From Parachlamydiaceae bacterium (GTDB taxonomy: Bacteria; Chlamydiota; Chlamydiia; Chlamydiales; Parachlamydiaceae): a DNA stretch of 7,068 bases. Under the pieces are notes generated by a model. The model was not told the DNA's origin and ran no database searches. It saw only the letters and a list, made by a program, of their open reading frames with translations. The stretch covers positions 14,552 to 21,619 of the forward strand of contig JACDGH010000013.1 of NCBI GenBank assembly GCA_013815395.1, written 5' to 3'. Position 1 is the first letter of the stretch; each line of letters starts with the position of its first letter. This document shows positions 1-5,558 of the stretch, one piece after another. A program made the position numbers and the translations under genes.

Positions 1-671
1 ATGATCACAGTTCGGTCGTTAATCTCCGGAACTTCTTGTATCATTAGTTGTCTAACAAATTCAGGATGACTCCGGGATAAAATGACTTCAGCGCCGCCAT
101 TTTCAGTATCGTTAACACTTAATAGGACTGCTAGTACTTTTTCGCCGATATGATATTTTTCAGTTTTTGGGTATTGTCTGGTTGGCATAATAGCCTCCAC
201 TTTGCCTAGATCGATGACTAGATTAGATCCTCTGACAAAGCGCTTGACTGTACCGGAAACTAGCTCATTGAGGCGGTGGCGGTATTCTTCGTAAATGACA
301 TCGCGTTCTGCACCGCGCAGTTTTTGAGTAATAATTTGGCGTGCTTTTTGCGCAGCAATCCTACCAAAATCTTTTGGAGTGACAATAACATCGATGAATT
401 GCCCAATTTCAGCATCAGGATCAATTTCCCTAGCGTCAATAAGGGAAATTTCTTGAGCACTCACTTCAACATCTTCGACAATTTCTTTTTCACAGAATAC
501 GTCGATATTGGCTGTCTTAGCATTAATTTTGACAGTGACATTGGAGGCGCCGGTAATGTTTTTGCGAGCAGCTGCACGCAAAGATTCTTCGATGGCGCTG
601 ATGACGATGTCGCGTTTGATACCTTTTTCACGTTCTAGGTATTCAAAGATTGCAATGAGATCTTTGTTCAT
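1..671 (-). CDS. nusA: Transcription termination/antitermination factor NusA, N-terminal part (cut by window edge)
   Basis: NusA binds RNA polymerase and nascent RNA in the cytoplasm and controls pausing, intrinsic termination and antitermination. Reading leftward from the ATG at 669-671, 223 codons are open to the window edge with no stop. The opening (MNKDLIAIFEYLEREKGI) and the following helix with SAIEESLRAAARKN are typical of the polymerase-binding N-terminal domain (about residues 1-125). An S1 RNA-binding domain follows (about 137-201, with LVIDLGKVEAIMP and ending AEVILSRSHPEF). The linker VRQLMIQEVPEI then leads into the first KH domain, where the window ends. Complete NusA is about 430-500 aa, so roughly half is missing to the left. 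The start is supported by AGAGG at 684-680, 8 nt upstream. It lies downstream of rpsA on the same strand, as in Chlamydia, where infB follows; infB is expected just outside the window. Family assignment is secure; only the N-terminal half can be checked. Confidence 0.95.
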   Translation of the reverse strand, partial: MNKDLIAIFEYLEREKGIKRDIVISAIEESLRAAARKNITGASNVTVKINAKTANIDVFCEKEIVEDVEVSAQEISLIDAREIDPDAEIGQFIDVIVTPKDFGRIAAQKARQIITQKLRGAERDVIYEEYRHRLNELVSGTVKRFVRGSNLVIDLGKVEAIMPTRQYPKTEKYHIGEKVLAVLLSVNDTENGGAEVILSRSHPEFVRQLMIQEVPEINDRTVI

Positions 672-826
672 TATGTTAGCCTCTAAAACTTATGGATGGG
701 AATTCGATTGTATGCCTTTTCTGCTACTTTTGGCCCTTGATTTCCACAGAGTTTGCAACACATTACGGGAGCGTAAACCAGGGGGGTGTTTAAGAGTTTG
801 TCAACTGCTACAATTTTCCAGTGCTC

Positions 827-835
827 ATTATAGCA
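827..835 (-). promoter_or_regulatory. Candidate extended -10 promoter for nusA
   Basis: On the minus strand, bases 835 to 827 read TGCTATAAT, a perfect extended -10 element (TGn followed by TATAAT). The hexamers 16-18 nt upstream (around 850-855) are poor -35 boxes, which an extended -10 can tolerate. Transcription would begin near 820, giving nusA a leader of about 150 nt. The element overlaps the left arm of the plus-strand terminator hairpin. This is inferred from consensus matching only. Confidence 0.45.
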
Positions 836-866
836 GATGTTCCTTTTATAGAACACCTGCTTTTTT
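833..866 (+). terminator. Intrinsic terminator on the strand opposite rpsA and nusA
   Basis: Arms GCAGATGTTC (833-842) and GAACACCTGC (851-860) form a 10-bp stem with one G-U pair and an 8-nt loop, followed directly by six T (861-866). This is the classical Rho-independent layout read on the plus strand. On the minus strand, which carries rpsA and nusA, the same stem is preceded by six A and followed by TATAATGAGC, so it lacks a U tract and should be a poor terminator for rpsA. It therefore implies plus-strand transcription from the left, either an antisense transcript or a small RNA. I could identify no known RNA gene there. Confidence 0.6.
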
Positions 867-897
867 GCACTAGCTCGAATGCTAGATGATATTCAGT

Positions 898-2676
898 TTA
901 TTCTTGTTCAGATCCTGAATGTTCATCATTGCTTCCAGAAGTCTCTTGGACGCTTTCAAGGTCCTTTAGAGTTTCTTTTTTCTTGCGTTTGGTTGTCGTG
1001 AGAACGATGTCGTCATGATTGCATTGATTTTTTTCGATCAAATATTCTTTGATGGAAAGAGCAATCTTCTTATGCTCAGGATCGAGTTTAATGACTTTAG
1101 CTGTCACTTCATCGCCTTTAGAAACAACGTCTTCTACTTTGCCAAAAGCTTGATCGGATAATTCGGTAACGTGGATCAAGCCCTCGATGCCGCTGTCAAG
1201 TTCGACAAATGCGCCAAATGCTGTGATTTTACTTACTTTACCTTTTACCAAAGTCCCTACTGGCATTGTCTTCTCAATCGATTCCCATGGGTTATTGCTC
1301 AATTGCTTAACACCGAGAGTGATCTTTTTGCTGTCTCTATCAACAGATAGAATGATTGCATCAACGACATCGCCTTTTCTTAAAATTTCAGAAGGATGCG
1401 ATACTTTTTTGATCCAACTTAAATCAGATATGTGAATCAAGCCTTCGACACCTGGTTCTAATTCGACAAAAGCACCGTAGTTAGTTAGACTGCGGATTTC
1501 AGCTTTAACATTGCTACCGATTGGATATTTTTTCTCAACATCATCCCAAGGATTATGTTCGGCTTGTTTTAGGCCAAGTGAAATTTTACCATCTTCTTTT
1601 TGCACTGATAATACGATAGCTTCAACTTCATCGCCTTTCTTAACAACATCGTTAGGATCAGTAATATTTTTTACCCATGACATTTCAGAAACGTGAATTA
1701 AGCCTTCAATGCCTGCTTCAATCTCGATAAATGCGCCGTAAGGAAGGAGATTGACGATTTTACCGCGAACACGTGTGCCTGGTGGGTATTTCTTCTCTAT
1801 TTGATCCCATGGATTTGCATCTTTTTGCTTTAAGCCCAAAGCAACGCGCCCTTTGTCTTTGTCAACACTAAGGATCATTACTTCAAGTTTTTGGCCAAGA
1901 TGTACCATTTCAGATGGGTGCTTAATACGCTTCCATGTCATATCGGTGATATGCAATAAGCCGTCAATTCCATCAAGGTCTAGGAATACGCCAAAGTCAG
2001 TGATGTTTTTAACGATACCTTCGCGAACATCGCCTTCTTTAATGTTTTCAAGAAGTTCGGCTTTCTTAGAAATTCTTTCGGCTTCAAGTAATTCGCGACG
2101 TGAAACAACCACGTTTTTGCGTTCAATATTGATCTTAAGAATTTTGAATTCAAAAGTCTTATCAATATAATCATCAAGATTCTTAATTCTCTTATTATCG
2201 ATCTGAGAGCCTGGTAAGAAGGCTTCCATTCCGATATCGACCATTAGGCCGCCTTTAACTTTGCGAAGGACGCGTCCTTTAACGATAGAACCTTCTTCAC
2301 AATGCTCCAGAATGTATTCCCACTGACGTAAGCGCTCAGCTTTTTCACGGGAAAGAACGATTTGACCATTGTCGTCCTCTGCTTGATCTAAAAGAACTTC
2401 AACTTCACCTTCGAGCACAAGTTCGGATGGGTTGGAAAATTCTTGAATTGGCACTAGGCCTTCAGATTTTAGGCCAACGTCAATAACGACATGGTCTTTT
2501 GTGAACTCTACGATACGTCCTTTTAAAATAGTGCCCGGAATAAGTGAGGCGCTATTTTTAGGAGCCTGTTCTTTTTTCTCTAAAAGGCTTTTAAATAATT
2601 CTGCATCTTTTTCCTGAAAAGCGACATCATCGACAATGTTGCTATCATTCCAGGTGTATTGTGTTGGGTTTGACAT
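898..2676 (-). CDS. rpsA: 30S ribosomal protein S1
   Basis: S1 is the largest small-subunit protein; it docks mRNA onto the 30S ribosome and unfolds structured leaders. The 592-aa product contains six S1 (OB-fold) repeats at about residues 46-110, 128-193, 212-284, 298-371, 385-458 and 472-545. The first two are divergent, as expected for the ribosome- and S2-binding part. Repeats 3-6 are close copies with motifs such as GVFLDLDGIDGLLHITDM and GAFVELEPGVEGLIHISDLS. NPW linkers at 288-290, 375-377 and 462-464 separate the last repeats. The tail (546-592) has a basic KRKKKE patch and then an acidic end rich in Ser, Glu and Asp. Length is slightly above that of E. coli (557 aa) and similar to chlamydial S1. 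The ATG is supported by AAGGAG at 2692-2687, 10 nt upstream. Its neighbour downstream is nusA; upstream, the aspartokinase gene diverges. Confidence 0.97.
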   Translation of the reverse strand: MSNPTQYTWNDSNIVDDVAFQEKDAELFKSLLEKKEQAPKNSASLIPGTILKGRIVEFTKDHVVIDVGLKSEGLVPIQEFSNPSELVLEGEVEVLLDQAEDDNGQIVLSREKAERLRQWEYILEHCEEGSIVKGRVLRKVKGGLMVDIGMEAFLPGSQIDNKRIKNLDDYIDKTFEFKILKINIERKNVVVSRRELLEAERISKKAELLENIKEGDVREGIVKNITDFGVFLDLDGIDGLLHITDMTWKRIKHPSEMVHLGQKLEVMILSVDKDKGRVALGLKQKDANPWDQIEKKYPPGTRVRGKIVNLLPYGAFIEIEAGIEGLIHVSEMSWVKNITDPNDVVKKGDEVEAIVLSVQKEDGKISLGLKQAEHNPWDDVEKKYPIGSNVKAEIRSLTNYGAFVELEPGVEGLIHISDLSWIKKVSHPSEILRKGDVVDAIILSVDRDSKKITLGVKQLSNNPWESIEKTMPVGTLVKGKVSKITAFGAFVELDSGIEGLIHVTELSDQAFGKVEDVVSKGDEVTAKVIKLDPEHKKIALSIKEYLIEKNQCNHDDIVLTTTKRKKKETLKDLESVQETSGSNDEHSGSEQE

Positions 2677-2712
2677 TTAAAGGTAACTCCTTATTTGCAT
2701 ACTAATGCATCT

Positions 2713-2742
2713 ATGTTACCAGAGGCTAAAGAAAGAAAGCAA
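2713..2742 (-). promoter_or_regulatory. Candidate sigma-70-type promoter for rpsA
   Basis: On the minus strand TTGCTT (2742-2737) is followed after 18 nt by TAACAT (2718-2713), which is preceded by TGG and so forms an extended -10. Initiation would fall near 2706, leaving a leader of about 30 nt that contains the AAGGAG ribosome binding site. Assigned by consensus and position only. Confidence 0.45.
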
Positions 2743-2748
2743 TAGTAA

Positions 2749-2778
2749 TTGACTCATGACCTCCATTTTGAGTATTCT
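2749..2778 (+). promoter_or_regulatory. Candidate promoter for the aspartokinase operon
   Basis: TTGACT (2749-2754), an 18-nt spacer and TATTCT (2773-2778) form a sigma-70-like promoter directly upstream of the kinase ATG at 2788. The start of transcription would fall at about 2785-2788, on or next to the initiation codon, so the mRNA could be leaderless. There is no Shine-Dalgarno sequence before that ATG, which fits. The TTG in this -35 box could be read as an upstream in-frame start codon, but treating it as promoter is the better explanation. Confidence 0.4.
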
Positions 2779-2787
2779 TCTATTTAT

Positions 2788-3579
2788 ATGAATACATTAG
2801 TCATGAAATTTGGCGGAGCAGCAGTTGCTACGCCGCAACAATTCTCTCGGATTGCAAGTATTATCGTACAGAGATTGCACGAATATCAACGCATAGCAGT
2901 TGTTGTGAGTGCTATGGGAGATACTACTGATCAATTGATCACTTTGGCCAAGCAAGTGAATGAGAATCCTCCACGCCGTGAATATGATATGTTAGTTAGT
3001 GTGGGAGAGCGCATCAGTATTTCTCTTTTAGCAATGGCATTAGCCGCCCAAAATCATAAGGCGATCAGCTTTACTGGCAGTCAATCGGGGATCATTACTT
3101 GTGGTAATCATTCAGATGCCCGGATTGTTGATGTTAGGCCGCATCGTTTATTATCAGTTCTTGACGCCGGTTCTGTGGCAATTGTGGCTGGATTTCAAGG
3201 TGTTAGTCGAAATGGGGAGATTACGACACTTGGGCGGGGAGGCTCGGACACCTCTGCTGTGGCGCTGGCTGTTGCTTTAAACGCCTCTAAAGTGGAGTTT
3301 TTTAAGGATGTTTCCGGTATGTTTTCTGAAGATCCCAAGGTAAATCCATTAGCTGTTTTGTTGTCGCAATTAACTTATGCCGACGCTCAGCGGATCATTC
3401 AAAAGGGCGCGCAAGTGTTGCAATCAAGAAGTGTTAGCCTGGCCTCTAAAAATGGGATGCCTATGCATGTGCGCTCTTTTCACGATTTTGAGCCCGGCAA
3501 GCATTCAGGGACGATGATCCTTCAACCTGAAAGGTCTAATTCCCTACAAAGATTTTATGAAGAAGAAGGTTGTTTATGA
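2788..3579 (+). CDS. Aspartokinase, catalytic domain only (no ACT domains)
   Basis: Aspartate kinase phosphorylates L-aspartate with ATP, the entry step to diaminopimelate, lysine, threonine and methionine. The 263-aa product is a complete amino-acid-kinase fold: KFGG at 7-10, SAMGDTTD at 41-48, the substrate-binding Glu in VGERIS (Glu74), VAGFQG at 133-138, TLGRGGSDTSAVAL at 147-160 with the conserved Arg150 and Asp154, and DVSGMFSEDPK at 174-184. It ends with GTMILQPERSNSLQRFYEEE, where normal enzymes of 400-450 aa enter their two ACT regulatory domains. No in-frame remnant of ACT follows; a different gene begins instead. The KFGG motif continues AAV rather than the usual TSV. I chose ATG 2788 because it places KFGG at the usual distance from the N-terminus; an upstream TTG (2749) would add 13 unconserved residues. 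Without ACT it should not be inhibited by lysine or threonine in the standard way (inference). The assignment to aspartokinase is firm; which isozyme it is remains open. Confidence 0.88.
   Translation: MNTLVMKFGGAAVATPQQFSRIASIIVQRLHEYQRIAVVVSAMGDTTDQLITLAKQVNENPPRREYDMLVSVGERISISLLAMALAAQNHKAISFTGSQSGIITCGNHSDARIVDVRPHRLLSVLDAGSVAIVAGFQGVSRNGEITTLGRGGSDTSAVALAVALNASKVEFFKDVSGMFSEDPKVNPLAVLLSQLTYADAQRIIQKGAQVLQSRSVSLASKNGMPMHVRSFHDFEPGKHSGTMILQPERSNSLQRFYEEEGCL
3561..3579 (+). promoter_or_regulatory. Ribosome binding site and ATGA translational-coupling junction
   Basis: AGAAGAAGG (3561-3569) lies inside the last codons of the aspartokinase, 6 nt before ATG 3576-3578. The kinase stop TGA (3577-3579) overlaps this ATG as ATGA. 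This settles the start of the downstream gene at 3576 rather than the in-frame TTG at 3570. It implies that ribosomes finishing the kinase re-initiate on the next gene. Confidence 0.8.
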
Positions 3580-5540
3580 GTAATAATGGTGGCACAGTCT
3601 GTAATTTTGTTTTGCCCGATATTCAGCCTATTTTTGAGTCTGAAAGCGGCTGTGCGTATAATGCTTTTTATCGTGAAACGATCCATTATATTTTGCATGA
3701 AATTCTTTCAGATCCAGCGATTACTTCATTGACTGGCAGTAATCTAGAATTAGAAGATTTACAGCACATATTTCATGCTTTTTTACCTTTTACCACTTTG
3801 CGTAAAAATCGTGCTTTGCCCGGAGAAATGTCTTTCTTTTTCCTATCGAAGTACCGCGCTAATGCATTTAAGTTTTTTTTCGAAATTATTAGTAATTGGC
3901 TGGTGCCAGACAAGCGCTTGAATGTGAGTTTAATTTATGCGGTGGATTTTCGCATGATGGACCTTAGTGACGAGATTTTTACTCTATGTGAAATCAAGAT
4001 TCATATTGAAAGTCAGTTTGAGGTAGATCAAATTTTACGAAATCTGCCTCTTTTAGAAACTGAATTGCGATTAGGGATAGAATCTGGTCGCTATGCGCGG
4101 CGTATCCTTGAAATCAAAGGTCTTTCTACCGACGAAAAGACGGCAATCATTCAAGAGGATTTGGCTTATTTAATTAATTATTCGCCAAAAGAGTTCGATA
4201 GCGATGTTCTAGCTGAAATGCAACACGTTCTTGTTATGTGCCGTGAGGAATTTAAAATAGCACGAGCTTGTCGCCATCTAAGCCGCATTATCGCCCTGCA
4301 TTATTTATATCGCAAATGGTTAAGGGAAGCTGTTAAGACTGCGCCGCATAGACGTCATCTGAATTTAAAGTTATTTAGAGCTTGCTTGAATTCGTCGATA
4401 GGTTCAAGAAAAGTGTTGGCAATTGTTGTAGGTGTCAATTTTTTTAGGGATAAAGAGATTTTTGACAAAGCTCACTTATTGAAAGCCATTCAAAACTATA
4501 TTCCTAAGGTGCAAGATGTTGAAAGTTCATTTTTTGCTAACCGGCGCGGTTCGGAATTAATATGTACCCTATATCTTGAAGTAGAAAAAAGTGATGAAAA
4601 AGATTTTACTTACGATGAAATTCAACTGTTGCGTGCACGGCTTCCTGGCGACTTAAAAGATTGTGTTGAGTGTGTGATGCATCCAGTATTTATGCCGCGC
4701 AATGAAGAAGAGATTTTCCGGAATATCTTAAGTTTAAGCAATCAGATTAAATATGTGCGCGATATCCCGCAAGTGTTCATTTCATTCGATGAACAAACCT
4801 ATACGCATTTATTTTATACAGTGATCTTGGTCCGTGTTTTAAAACCGGACACATTGTCTATCCAAGAAATGTTTAAAAACGCTCATCCTTCCTTAAAGTA
4901 TATACAAGATCGCTGCCAGGTAGCAGGAAACTTGCGTGGTAGGTATAAGAAGGAAGCGACTGTCTTTAGAATAAAATTATCTAAAGATCAATTTTTACGT
5001 TTTGATCATTCCATTGATTTAAATAAGGCTCGGCAAACTGTGGCTTCCGAACTCGACCGTGTTATTGGAGAGTTTCGTGACTTCAATGGGGGTATAATTT
5101 CCAAACAGAACGAGCTCCTTTGTGAAGTGAAAGAATTATTATCAAATACTTCAAAATTCAATGATCACTTTTTGGATAATTTTTTCTATTCCTTGACGCC
5201 GATAATTATGCGCACTTTGCTGGAGCCTGAAGCGGTGAGTACATTATTTTTGATGTTACTGGAGTCGATTGAGCAAAGTAAAGTAGATGGCAAAGGTTGT
5301 TTGAAAATTGAGCAAAAAAACAATTTTGTTTTTGCTATGGTTAAAGCAGAAGATCCTCTATTGAAAGAGGAGATAGCGCGTGCATTAGCTAAGTTTCAAT
5401 TGCATTCCTCTGAGTTAGCCGCTTCCTCTGTTTCGGTTTATGATATTATTTACCTGGGCTATATCTACCGAACAGATGAAAAAGAGAAGCAGCAAAATTT
5501 CAGTCAAGCATTGCAAACCGCCACTGGCTGTTTATGTTAA
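3576..5540 (+). CDS. Unknown 654-aa cytoplasmic protein translationally coupled to aspartokinase
   Basis: I do not recognise this family. The 654-aa product has no signal peptide, no convincing membrane helix, and no P-loop, metal-binding or other catalytic motif that I can name. It is mixed alpha/beta. About residues 115-180 read as two strands (VSLIYAVDF, FTLCEIKIHI) and a long amphipathic helix. About 185-275 are helical and rich in Arg and His (ARACRHLSRIIALHYLYRKW). About 277-370 could follow a strand-helix-strand-strand-helix-strand order, the topology of an ACT domain (KVLAIVVGVNF, AHLLKAIQNYIP, ELICTLYLEVEK, YDEIQLLRARL, CVECVMHPVF). A second similar block may run from about 397 to 468. 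The C-terminal part (485-654) is mainly helical, with RDFNGGIISKQ at 501-511, and the protein ends in Gly-Cys-Leu-Cys. The intact 655-codon frame and the coupling to aspartokinase argue for a real, co-produced protein. A regulatory partner of the ACT-less kinase is one inference; ACT-like modules also occur in the N-terminal regions of large NAD-dependent glutamate dehydrogenases. Confidence 0.85.
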   Translation: MSNNGGTVCNFVLPDIQPIFESESGCAYNAFYRETIHYILHEILSDPAITSLTGSNLELEDLQHIFHAFLPFTTLRKNRALPGEMSFFFLSKYRANAFKFFFEIISNWLVPDKRLNVSLIYAVDFRMMDLSDEIFTLCEIKIHIESQFEVDQILRNLPLLETELRLGIESGRYARRILEIKGLSTDEKTAIIQEDLAYLINYSPKEFDSDVLAEMQHVLVMCREEFKIARACRHLSRIIALHYLYRKWLREAVKTAPHRRHLNLKLFRACLNSSIGSRKVLAIVVGVNFFRDKEIFDKAHLLKAIQNYIPKVQDVESSFFANRRGSELICTLYLEVEKSDEKDFTYDEIQLLRARLPGDLKDCVECVMHPVFMPRNEEEIFRNILSLSNQIKYVRDIPQVFISFDEQTYTHLFYTVILVRVLKPDTLSIQEMFKNAHPSLKYIQDRCQVAGNLRGRYKKEATVFRIKLSKDQFLRFDHSIDLNKARQTVASELDRVIGEFRDFNGGIISKQNELLCEVKELLSNTSKFNDHFLDNFFYSLTPIIMRTLLEPEAVSTLFLMLLESIEQSKVDGKGCLKIEQKNNFVFAMVKAEDPLLKEEIARALAKFQLHSSELAASSVSVYDIIYLGYIYRTDEKEKQQNFSQALQTATGCLC

Positions 5541-5558
5541 CCAGGGGGTAGTTTAAAG

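Larger units (their letters stand above)
672..897. other. rpsA-nusA intergenic region
   Basis: These 226 bp carry no credible protein gene. Besides the terminator and the nusA promoter candidate, the region has a 10-bp near-perfect inverted repeat (CTGCTACAAT at 805-814, ATTATAGCAG at 827-836). Its right arm shares GCAG with the terminator stem. There is a run of six G at 781-786 and a short palindrome (TTACG-GGAG-CGTAA, 765-778). A perfect TTGACA lies on the minus strand at 804-799, but no reasonable -10 follows it. A 5-bp stem (CTAGC 870-874, GCTAG 881-885) lies just after the rpsA stop. Confidence 0.6.

Noticed and set aside
776..804. Perfect TTGACA on the minus strand in the rpsA-nusA gap as a nusA promoter.
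   Set aside because: No hexamer 16-19 nt downstream resembles TATAAT (the bases are CTGGTT or TGGTTT).
740..866. A tRNA, tmRNA, SRP RNA or 6S RNA gene on the plus strand ending at the terminator.
   Set aside because: I found no cloverleaf, no tag-peptide frame, no conserved SRP loop and no closed long hairpin; only the terminator is solid.
276..873. Open frames on the plus strand across nusA and the gap (276-638 and 508-873).
   Set aside because: They lie opposite the clear NusA reading frame, show no family resemblance and have no ribosome binding site; they are shadows of the real gene.
1187..2177. Several 60-105 aa open frames inside rpsA on both strands.
   Set aside because: They overlap a complete S1 protein, and their composition follows from the repetitive S1 codons in another frame.
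2749..2787. TTG start giving a 276-aa aspartokinase.
   Set aside because: The extra 13 residues are not typical of the family, there is no ribosome binding site, and the TTG fits better as part of a -35 box.
3570..3575. TTG start two codons earlier for the 654-aa protein.
   Set aside because: ATG 3576 has correct spacing (6 nt) from AGAAGAAGG and forms the ATGA overlap.
3288..3579. Aspartokinase as a pseudogene truncated by frameshift.
   Set aside because: The next frame encodes no ACT-like continuation at the junction, and the end is tailored with a ribosome binding site and ATGA overlap, so an evolved short gene is more likely.
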